From: Takakia lepidozioides
Lineage: Eukaryota > Streptophyta > Takakiopsida > Takakiales > Takakiaceae
DNA length: 60,000 bases
Direction: 5' to 3'
Assembly: GCA_030704615.1 (NCBI GenBank)
Contig: CM060731.1
Span: 76,800,756 to 76,860,755 of the forward strand
Of the stretch, positions 43,650 to 53,346 are shown piece after piece. The position numbers were made by a program, and so were the translations under genes. The notes beneath the pieces are model-generated. The model was not told the origin of the DNA. It saw nothing but the letters and a program-made list of their open reading frames with translations, and made no database searches. Each line of letters begins with the position of its first letter. Position 1 is the stretch's first letter.

Positions 43650-44378
43650 TGTCGCGGCCCTTTGCCTTGAGGGCAGGGGGTCGGGACACATGAGGGGCTG
43701 CCCCTGTGGTGGGGGCAGCGGCAGCGATAGGTATGGGGGGCTGAAGCACCCTTGAGTGCCCAAGGCACTCAAGGAGGCGGAGGCGCTCACTAGGTGGAGC
43801 CCCGCATACCGGGTTGCAGTGGGGGTGGCTCCACAAGGGGTGGTGGTAGCTTAGCGGGACTTAGTGGGGGTGGCATAGGACTCACCATGGGGGCGGAGAC
43901 CTCGTGGTGGGAGTCGTGGGGAGTCTTGGGACTCATCACGGTCCATAGGGGCCGTGGTGAGTGGGCCAAGACTCACCGCGACTCATCACCGGGAGTCGAG
44001 GGTTTTCGTGGTGGTTCGCCATAAAATGGCATGGCTGGTTGTGAAACCCCCGCGGACAGCTACAAAAGTATATATAAGGGGAGTAGTGACCCCGAGAACG
44101 GTGCAAGCCCGTTGGTGACCAAAAACTAGTGAGTAAGCGAGCGAGCCGGAAAGCGACCAAAGAGTGGGGAGCTGTTCCGGACTGCCATCTACCAAAAGGG
44201 AATTCCACTAGCCCCAAATAGGTGGAGGGTTTAGTGGGAGAGGGAAGGGGGACCGTTATGTCCCGGTGAGCAGCCGAAGCTCCAAGTTGGCCCAGCGGCC
44301 AGGTTGGAAGTTAGGCGCGCGCATCAAAGCGAGTAACTATGACTTGAAGGGGAGCTTACCGAAGTGAGGTGCGCGACA
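43650..44378 (+). repeat. 3' LTR of the inner gypsy element
   Basis: It is a near-identical partner of 37409-38136 with about 16-18 differences by eye, including one single-base insertion near 44200. It ends GTGCGCGACA, followed directly by outer-element pol sequence. Confidence 0.95.
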
Positions 44379-47300
44379 TTATGGGTCCGAAGCCTCAACC
44401 TCCAACAGAATTATCAGACTTCGAATAGGCTCCACTTGCCGTCGTACGGGGTTCAGACGAGGAAGTACGCGTCGCATTGGTGGCCCATCGTCTCGAAAAC
44501 GTCGGCGTCTCGAGACCTGTGACTCCATGCTGCTAATACAAGATGCAAGAGTGCTGGAAGTATAGCTATATATACTGATATGTGGTGCTCCTCCCTCCTT
44601 AGTGTGTATCAGGTACATTGAATGTTGATTCTTCACCTTGAAGCTAATTTGACTGACATCATCGTTGTGACGTCTTAGTGACGTGTAGCTCTGGATATCG
44701 TTGATGAAACTCTTGGACATTGTCAGATGCATTGACGAGGTTGGATGAAGGTTCATACGTTCGTTCGCTGCTGTCGTAGCATTTCCAATGTATAAAATAC
44801 TCAAGACGTTTATAATTGATGCGAGAGTCTAGGACTTCGTCGACTTCATACTCAATTTCCTGATTGACTTTGATTGGTGGAGGTGGTACGGACTCTCCCT
44901 CGAATATTCGATGAATGATACAACTCCAATAATGAAATATGAAAGATTGGATGGATGCGCATACTTCGTAGGAGTTCAAGCCGAAAACTGACCGGATTTA
45001 TTTGTCGAATAATTTTGAATGGTCTCAGGCGTTGATAATCCAACTTCCTTGATGGTCGCGAGGTTTGTATGTCCCGTCGAAGAAGCCACACACGATCTCC
45101 GACCTTGAACTGGGGTTGGAGTTGACGACGTTGATCTGCATACTCCTTGTATTGTTTTTGAGCTTCTGCGAGGTGGAATGTAAGCTCCTTGTGAATCGTA
45201 GCAAGGTTTTTTGAACAGTCTTCATGTGGAAAATGTTTGCTCGAGGATGATGACCATAATTGGAGAAAAATGGAGTTTGTTTGGTCGAAGAATGTATAGT
45301 GTTGTTGCAGGCAAACTGAGCCAATGACAAAAGGTCCGTGCAATTATCTTAGTGATTATTTATCGTACAACGAAGATACTACTCCAAAATTTGGTTTACA
45401 CGTTCGGTTTGACCATCAGTCTGTGGATGATTAGCTGTAGAGAGGTTGATCTTAATATCCAATATGTGAAATAATCCCCTCCAAAAATTTGATATGAACT
45501 GTGGTCCTCGATCAGATACGATGTCCTTCAGGAGTCCATGAATGCGGTATATATTATTTGAGGAAGAGTCTTGCAGTTTCCTCGCCGGTAACCGTCTTAT
45601 TACATGGAATGAAATGTGTCATCTTCGTAAAACGATCTACAATAACAAGAATTGAATCGGTGGTCTTGGAGATTGGAAGGTCTAATAAAGTCCATAGACA
45701 CGGACGACTATAGACCCTTGGGAATGGGTAATGGTTGAAGAAGGTCGTAGGTCGATGTCGTGGTCCCTTCGCTCTAGCACACGTGTCGCAAGATTTTATA
45801 AATTCTTTCACGAGTTTCCACATCTACGGCCACCAAGAGTCCCTGGATATCAATTCAATTGTTTTGTTGAAGCCGAAATGTCCTGCGGCCGAAAGATCAT
45901 GACATGTTTGAAGAATTCGAAGTCGTGTAGGTCCTGGAGGTACATAAAGAAGTCCCTTGAAATAAAGTAAGTCATCTTTGAACTCGAAGTCATTTGTAAC
46001 ATGTGGGTTGTCTCGAGATCGATCTAGTTGACTTCGTCGTGTCGTAGTAAATTGGTCGTTCTTCAGTGCTTCCTGAATCTCCTTTATAATCTCTGCATCG
46101 TCATAGGTGGACATGGATAACATATTCAATTGGAGATTTGCTGGTTTCAAGATGATGGATTTCTGTTGGTCAAAAGCTGCATCCACTTCCTTTGGCGCAA
46201 GATACAATCGTCAAGAAAGAGCATTTGGCTTTCCTTGAAGACGTCCCCGACGATAGGTAATAACAAAATCAAAACATTGCTAGTGACATACTCCATCTTG
46301 TTTGACATCGATTCAAAACACGAGCACTCATAAAATACTCGAGGTTTTTGTGATCGGTATAGACAGTGACCTGATGTTGAGCTCCTTCCAATAGATGACG
46401 TCATTCCTCAAAAACATCGATAATCGTTAAAAGTTCTTTGTCATGGATTTCAAAATTGATCTCCGCAGTGGAAAATTTGCGAGAACGAAAACCAACAGGA
46501 TGAAGTCGGCCATCTGTACTCTATTGAGAGAGTACCGCGCCAAGTGCAAAGTCCGATGCATCTGCTTCCAAAAAGAATGGTTTAGATGGGTCTGCATGTA
46601 CCAGTATTGGAGCCGTTGTAAATGCCTACTTCAGCATTTCAAATGCTTGGTTAGTCTTCTCGTCCCATACAAATTTGTCCTTCTCTGTGAGTCGTGTCAT
46701 TAGTGCAGCAATTTTGGATTAGTCCTGGATGAAGATTCTATAGAAATTTGCAAATCCTAGAAAACATTGTACATCTCGGACCGAAGTTGGGTTAACCCAC
46801 TCGATGATGGTTTGTATTTTCCTGATCCATAAAGACTCCTTTGTTGGAAATAATGTAGCCCAAAAATTTGACTTCAGATTGGTGGAAAAGACAGTTTTCC
46901 AACTTGACATATAATTTTTTTTTCCTCAATTTATCAAGGACAAGGCGTACGTGACGACCATTTTCTTTTTCATTCTGTAAAAATATCAAAATGTCGTCCA
47001 AATAGATGACTACAAAGTCATCTAAAAATTCTCGAAAGATGTCATTCATTATGTGTTGAAAATTTGCTGGAGCATTTGTAAGACCGAAGGACATAACACT
47101 GTATTCGAAATATCCATACCTTGTGCGAAAAGCAGTTTTCCATTCGTCTCTTTCTTTTATTCGTACAAGGTTGTAAGCTCATCTCAAGTCGATATTTGTG
47201 AAAAAATTTGCTCGTCCAAGTTGTTCGAGGAGTCCGGAAATCAGCGGTAGTGGATAACGATTATTTACAGTGACTTTGTTGAGCCCACGATAGTCCACAC

Positions 47301-49156
47301 ACATGCGTAACGATCCGTTCTTCTTTTTCATAAATAAAATAAGTGCTCCCGCGGGTGATTTCGAATGTTGAATGAAATTTTTTGACAAATTTTCATCAAT
47401 GTATTCGTGTAAAGCAGCCAGCTCCGTCTGAGATAAATTGTAGATCGGGCTCAATGGTGGTTGAGCTTCTTCTTGCAACTCAATTGCACAATCATAAGGT
47501 CGATGTTCTGGCAACATGTCTGCATTTTTCTTCTCGAAGACGTCCTTAAAATCTTGATATTGAGTGGGTAATGTCGAAATACCTTGGTTTGTTGTGGTTT
47601 TGATCGGAGTCGCATAAAGTGCAAATGTCACGTCTTTCTTCGTAACTCTCATGAAGGTTCTAGCTCCAAGAAACAGGGGTTGAATACCCTTTGGTACTTT
47701 TGCATTTTTGTCTTGCCGAAATTTTTCGTGATCGCCAATCGATGTCAGGATTATGAAGGACAAGCCAGGGAAGTCCAAGGATCACAAGATTCGTTGGAGA
47801 TTGGATTACATTGAAAACAATCTGTGATGCTTGATTTTTAAGCTTCACTTCAAAGGGTCGAGTTTCATGGTCAACATTTCCTGATGCTAACGGTCGTCCA
47901 TTGATAACTTCAACAGGGGCCGAGAATTTATTTCTTACGAGTGATAAATTGTGTTGCTTCGCAAAGTCTTTGTCAATAAAATACGCTGAAGCGCCCGAGT
48001 CCAAAAGTGCTTCTACGGAGATATCTCAATTTTGCATCCTGATCTTTACTGAAACTGTGAAACAAGATACAGGGTCTGGAGGTAGAAATAGACATTTTTT
48101 TTATGAGGAATTTAGGGTGTCCAGCCACATGGTCCCTACTGTGACTGGACATCTTTGTTTTTCGACCTTCTCGTATCGAACACTTGAGTGGTGCCCCGAA
48201 CTTTGAATCTTCTCTTGTTGGGGCAGTTTAATGCCATGTGATCATCTTCTCCACAATCCATTCAAGCGTCGTCTTTGTTTTTCTTGTGGCGTCAATGGCT
48301 TGAATTGGACAGTATCAATCTGCATATGTACTACGGCACCAAATACAACGATCCATCAGATATCGCAGCGGCATGGTGCATCGTCGACCATCCAGATCGC
48401 TTCTCTTGACGTCTTTCGAACAAACGATTATCGCATGCAATGACTTGGGTGATGAATTCGCTCAGTGTACTCATGTTTGGCATAATCAGCAACAAATCAT
48501 TAACATCATCTTTTAAGCCACATCGAAACTGACTAATGATGCTCTTCTCATTCTAGTCAAGGTCGCACGCAAGTTGTCGAAATCCGGCAGCATAAACGGA
48601 AGTTGGACATGCTCCTTGTCGAAGATTTCGTATCTTTGTCTCTACAACTCTCTTTTTATCATTCTCTCCAAACATTGCAGTGAACTCGGACATGAACGCT
48701 TCAAAATTGTATAGTAAATGTGAATTTTTCTCTAATAGCAAACCAAAATAGGGCAGTGCCTGATAGAAGGGTGCCCACGAATCCCACTTGAATACCTTTA
48801 TCATAGTAGCGTTGTGGATGTAGTCGTAGGAATAATCGCACTTATTAGACAAAACCGAGAAATCTTGATCTCGTCCCATTAAATTTCTCGGGCATGCTGA
48901 CCTTTGGTTCCCTTGTAATCTGTTGAAGATTTGGAGGAACCGTTGCAGTAGGATTTGTTGTAGTAGAGACTCGTAAGGTTGAAGATCCATTGGTCGACTC
49001 CTTCAACTCTGAAATTTGTTGTTGCAAATTATTGAGAGCATTGCCAAGGTCTTGAGACTGATCAGCTTGTAGTTGGGCAGTAGAGGTATGAAGTTCTTGC
49101 ATCTGGAACTGAAGACTCTGCAATGTGGCGACCATTTCCGCAAATGTGTCTTCCAT
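44379..49156 (-). pseudogene. Gag-pol of the outer gypsy element (heavily broken)
   Basis: From the 5' end: MEDTFAEMVATLQSLQFQM (gag coiled coil, 49156), FNGTRSRFLGFV, NFEAFMSEFTAMFGEN with a TAG at the LD.NEKS position, and half of a CCHC knuckle near 48230-48260. Protease is MDSGASAYFIDKDFAKQ (48004). Reverse transcriptase is [24 protein letters not shown] with a stop in DLR.AYN, then [16 protein letters not shown] and YLDDILIF. RNase H remnants cover about 46150-46740. Integrase is SCDTCARAKGPRHRPTTFF and [16 protein letters not shown]. The chromodomain is IEYEVDEVLDSRI...LEYFIHWKCYDSSERTYEP (about 44870-44730). Many frame changes preclude function. It is truncated at 44379 only by the nested insertion. 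Confidence 0.85.
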
Positions 49157-49196
49157 CTTAACTAACTAAGGAACAAACTTTAGTCTCGCCAAACTC

Positions 49197-49807
49197 TCAA
49201 GGACGGGAACATGACTGAACACAAACAAGAGATCAAACTAGAGGTACAAGACTAGACAAGAAGCCAAGGTCGGTGTGGCCGTATGCACGATGAGTAAATA
49301 AGAATCAAGATGATCTTTATAACAATGAACAAGAGTACAAGATATTGGAACACGACTTGAATACTTGAATGCTGGAAACTGGACTGGAGTACCAGATATT
49401 GGAAACTGGGCTAGAGTACTGGGAGCTGGACTGAGTACTGGGAATTGGAAACAAGAGTAGCTGAACTGGTGTTTGGCGAGACTGAAGAGTGTCCAGTCTC
49501 GCCTCCTATATATACTGACTACTGAGAAGCTTCCCTAAGAAGCTTCCCCTATGGAGGTTGCTTGCTGGAGAAGTTTCCACGATTAAACAAAGGTTTCTTG
49601 ATGAAGAAGTTTCCTTAAACAAATGAGGTATCTGAGCAGTTTCCCAAGTTACTCTTGATAATTTGGTAAACTCCCGGTAACTTGATAAGTGATGGTAAAT
49701 CATGGTAGATCATGGTAAATCACGGTAAGTCGTGGTAACTTCCGGTAACTTGATAACTTCTGGTATTTATTCCTGGTAAGTTCCGCTGGGCTATGTCCGT
49801 GACATCA
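49197..49807 (-). repeat. 5' LTR of the outer gypsy element
   Basis: This is the 611-base partner of 36377-37166. It has a single copy of the unit duplicated in the other LTR. A short internal leader with TTGGCGAGAC (minus strand, 49182-49191) separates it from gag; I could not match that to a known primer tRNA. Confidence 0.88.
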
Positions 49808-50098
49808 ACTAGGACATTTTAGATACTTATATTTATATTTTTGAGCCTCCACGAGCCTCTCTCACCTCCATAGCTCTAGGTATGGAGATGGAGTGTGTTG
49901 AGGGCTTTGTAGGGTGGATTCCCTTAGCAAGGGTGCCCTTGGCTTGACTTAGTTTATTTGATTGAGTGGATTCATGAGTGGAGGGTTTCCATTGTGTTCA
50001 CTTTCATTATCATTGTGGCATAGCTTTTTAGGATTGTATGCTTAGGATGTGTGATGGACAACGATGTATGTTGTGGCACGATGCTTAGGTGCACGACA
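49808..50098. other. Right flank of the gypsy nest with the 85-bp direct repeat
   Basis: Unique-looking DNA (TATTTATATTTTTGAGCC and so on) leads to the right copy of the 85-base direct repeat at 50012-50098. Directly after it, the F-box copy 2 begins in its truncated 3' part. No gene of its own. Confidence 0.6.
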
Positions 50099-50648
50099 AC
50101 TCTTTGAATGTCGAAAAGTGTTGGATTGTGAGGCGGGGCTGGCGCTTGTCTAGAACTGTTCCCTAAAGGATTGTACACAATCTATGATGGTAGGGCACTA
50201 AAGCCCTCGTCCATCATGCAAAATAAGCTTCCATCTGCAGTACGAACTCTGTACCGTGAAGAAATTTGAGACCGATCTTGTGTAACAGTCGAGTTGTGGG
50301 GGTATACAACATGTAAACATCATCTTGGCTTGAGCATGTGTCAAAAGACAAGAGATAGGAGTCTTGGTGAAGAGGGAGCTGCTGACAGAGTTGTTGGAAA
50401 CCAGCAGTAGATGGGAGGGAATTCCACAACTTGCAAACCGACTTACATCTCACAAGACTTCGATATGGCAACCACGCCAACACTACCATCACTAACTCGA
50501 AAAGGAGCATGCTCCCAATCTCCTCCTCCATATTGGCCCGGTGGTTTGGGCAACAAAACCTCCCCAATTGTGTTCTTGGGATCCTCGGAGCTTGGGGGAA
50601 ACAAAAACTTGAGCCTCTGAGAATTAATACCGCTATTGTTGGTATCAT
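50099..50648 (-). pseudogene. F-box gene copy 2 (3'-truncated, nonsense codon)
   Basis: It matches copy 1 from the start region to the FDIQRV position and ends there against the 85-base repeat, so the C-terminal 220 residues are missing. The F-box is intact (IGSMLLFELVMVVLAW, then LPYRSLVRCKSVCKLWNSL). The T run that breaks copy 1 is one base longer here and keeps frame, but the tryptophan of LPSWIVYNP is TAG. A deletion also removes a few residues near 50262. It is non-functional. Confidence 0.85.
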
Positions 50649-51288
50649 TCTTTTCCTATCAAAAGCCTCGCTCTTGCTTTTGTTATTTTGGTACTTGAAC
50701 CTTCTTTGTTAACCATCCACTTCGCTTTTACTATTTGCAGCCGTGCTTTGTATTTTGACTTCTTGGGTGTGTGCGGACGTATAGCTAGCTTGACTGGGGT
50801 ATCAACTGTATGTCTTTAGAGGGTCACAGTGAGAGTGAGATGAGGGAGTTGCAATCCTTCAGCTCCCTCCCTTCCTTGGCACGGAAGCTGCAAATGCTTA
50901 AGCTGGAGCAGACGGCGGGACGTTGAAGCTCCAGCAAGCGGGCCCACTACCCAACCCTCTATTCCTCTCTATGCTTGCAAGCGGGCCCACAATCCATCAC
51001 CTCCCTCCCTTCTTTAACTCTTGAAGCTGCTAAAGAGCATGCGGGCCTACAATCTCCAGTTCGATCCTCTAAACTGCATGCGGCCCTACAATCCCCCAAC
51101 TCCCTCAATCCTGAGAGCTGGGGCCGGCTTTCCTCTTCCTCCCTCCACGCTTGACAACACACTCCCACACTTCACATACATGCTAACAAGGGCGTCCCCT
51201 AGGAAGATGGTTGGTTAGAATTGACTTTGCGTGCGTTGGGCATGGACCCTCTTGCCATCTGCCAGGGCCTTCATTAGCACACGACCGC
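50649..51288 (-). pseudogene. F-box upstream region and PPR gene 2-like fragment, copy 3
   Basis: 50649-51157 matches the F-box upstream region at 24566-25187. 51157-51288 matches the PPR N-terminal fragment (minus strand VKCGSV, NALV, the TQSQF region altered, HA...KRV-like). The match stops abruptly at about 51288, after CACGACCGCA, where other DNA begins. Confidence 0.75.
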
Positions 51289-51830
51289 ATTTGCCGCGGA
51301 TACAATGCAGAGCTTCCATGTTATTGCCATGGTAGTCATTTATGGACCCCAACTGGCAACATTTAGGAAGCAGATGCAAATTGCAATCCAAAGTGGAGGC
51401 TTGACCAACGTGGCATTCAATCCGAGGGATTCAAGATCCTTGACCGCGAAATTAAGAGACGGTACCTGCACAGTGGATCCCATTATATTTGCTCTTGTAG
51501 CAGTGTAAATCCTGAAGAGAGCCCACACAGAACTTCCTGTCAAAACCAGCATGGACATATTCACACTGAGGGCATTTGCAAACACAGGATCGAAGGTAAT
51601 GTAACTTACCACATATTGGATCCTGTGTTGGGAAGTGCCCTTGTGTGTGAATCATGTTGTGATGGCCCACTTTTTACCTGCTCCCATTCTTCCTCAGATC
51701 ATTCACTGTGCCGCGGAACGCAACGTAGAGAGCTGTTGGGCATGCCATAGAAATACCGTTAGACATACGCTTTCGGCGAATAAAATATTACTTCATTTCG
51801 GCCTTGACTCCAAGTGTAAAGCGGGCCTTA
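51289..51830 (-). other. Unrelated 540-bp insert in copy 3, with a possible exon
   Basis: This stretch interrupts the PPR-like DNA of copy 3. On the minus strand a piece reads ANALSVNMSMLVLTGSSVWALFRIYTATRANIMGSTVQ and ends in a good splice donor (GTGCAG then GTACCG, near 51470). It has one hydrophobic segment. I do not recognise the protein. CCGCGGA occurs near both ends (51295, 51712). It may be a captured gene fragment or a small transposon. Confidence 0.35.
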
Positions 51831-52390
51831 ACAACCTCCCCGATTCTCATTGCAACTAACCTTCAACTACTACATCTTGAACAAGGAGAGCGGCTGTAAA
51901 GGAGTTATCGAAATAGTGTGAGCTTGCAGCTGCCCTTGGACAAAATATACCTTGCACACAAAACCCATTTACACTTTGTCCTTCTGCAGACCTGCACTTC
52001 AATTTGGAACCAGACAAGGGGGTAGCCATGTGCAATTGAGGGTGGTGCATCGAGGTGGACAGCCAGCTTCATAGAGGATGAATTGCATCCTCAAATTAAG
52101 GAAATCCATGCTTAGCTGACGAGATTGTCCAGGCAGACGAGGAAGGTTGGGTATGTGCCTAACCAGCGCTTTGTATTGGTATCTCAGCCCTGACAACCCA
52201 GCCACTATGTACCCCTTCCTTGTTGAATGATGCGTGCTAGTGTGCGGTGACTAATTAGGCTTTTTCTCTTCCTGCTTGAAATTCTATGCTCTCAGTTGCT
52301 CATCTACTACGACCACCTATTCTTGTGATTTATTTGTACCTGGACTTTACGGATTTCAGATATAAGATATGCCCGCCTAACGCTGTTGAT
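51831..52390. repeat. PPR gene 2 5' flank, copy 3 (with DYW-tail relic)
   Basis: It matches 33946-34660 with several internal deletions (for example the stretch around the SQLHTF codons is shortened). The plus-strand DYW-tail relic is recognisable at 52049-52205 (KEIHA, TRLSRQTRKVGYVP, QRFVL). Its better relatives are at 34238 and 21826. Confidence 0.8.
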
Positions 52391-53346
52391 GGAAAGGCAT
52401 GCCCAAGAAACATTTCACTCTGACAATACTCCAACACAAGGTGGTATCGGATGACACGGAACAATCGGGCCAGCGACACCCTCAACCAATTCTTGGAGAT
52501 GCAAACCTACCAACGCCCGCCAGCCCATCCGGCCTTAGCCAACAGGAGGGCCATACTTGTGTTTCCTGTGGCGTATCGCATTGGACATTAGGAGGAGACT
52601 GAGTTCATCTGTCTTCTCCCTACCAACACTATTCCATCCTTATATTAACGGGTCATCTTCTACCTCCAAACCCCAAGGACGACAACTCTAAAAGAGTGTA
52701 CTATTTTTCCTCCCATGGTTGTCTCGGTGAGGGCGCACAGTTCCTTCAACCAAAACCGGCGAGGGTGGGTTCAAAACGGCGACCTGGAGCCTAGTTGGAC
52801 GGCCAACCACTCTCTAATCAACCCCTCCCATGTTATCACATCAGAGTCTAGAATATGCATATTTAGTTCAGATTCATAGTCTGTGCAACTAGATAATAGA
52901 TAATAGACCACTACTGTCATTCTCATCCTCACAGTAGCATCTGCTCTTGCAATGGCAGATTCAGAGCAAGGTTGTGCGGTGCCCGGATTCTGAGTATGCA
53001 GAGAAGATGATCGTGGCCATAGATGCACTACGAGTCAAATGAGACTCATTAGAGGGGTGGTGACTTGCATTGCCAGAAAGTGCCTCAAGTAGGTCTCTTT
53101 ACAACTTCCACCTCAGAACACCTGCTGATTTTCCATGTCTCCTTATACAATGCTTTGCGTCAGGATATGATGCCTGGTTCATATGCCAGTTTGTGTTGCC
53201 TATTGCATTGAAGCTTCAACTGGGTTCACGTCAAAAACAGGTTTGTACAGGATGGAGGGTGATGGTTGGAGGCTTGTTGGTTGTATTTGGCACACATTGC
53301 TAGATTACTTGGGGAGTGGACATTGCCAATCTGCTGCTAACACTAC
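52391..53346. other. Spacer, nothing identified
   Basis: No frame with recognisable motifs. This is the 3' flank of the P-type ATPase remnant on the minus strand. Confidence 0.45.

Larger units (their letters stand above)
37409..44378 (+). mobile_element. Inner chromodomain Ty3/gypsy retrotransposon (plus strand, 6970 bp)
   Basis: The element is complete in structure. It has a 728-base 5' LTR, an initiator-Met tRNA primer-binding site, gag-pol and a 0.9-kb non-coding stretch before a 729-base 3' LTR. The LTR ends form a 5-base inverted repeat (TGTCG...CGACA). Flanks are TTCTG (left) and TTATG (right), a possible 5-base target-site duplication with one mismatch. I count about 16-18 differences between the LTRs (roughly 2%), mostly transitions, so the insertion is fairly recent and much younger than the element it interrupts. 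The polyprotein has two nonsense codons and two frame changes, so it is non-autonomous. Confidence 0.95.
36377..49807 (-). mobile_element. Outer chromodomain Ty3/gypsy retrotransposon (minus strand, degenerate)
   Basis: LTRs lie at about 36377-37166 and 49197-49807. Minus-strand internal coding runs from gag (49156) through protease, reverse transcriptase, RNase H, integrase and chromodomain. A younger gypsy element is inserted at 37409-44378. A polypurine tract lies directly before the 3' LTR (plus-strand CCCCCTCCTCT at 37167-37177). Coding sequence is riddled with stops and frame changes, so it is old and inactive. Gag and RT style (YLDDILIF, DLRxAYN) fit the chromovirus group; the exact clade is unresolved. 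The LTR termini and target-site duplication are ambiguous by a few bases. Confidence 0.9.
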
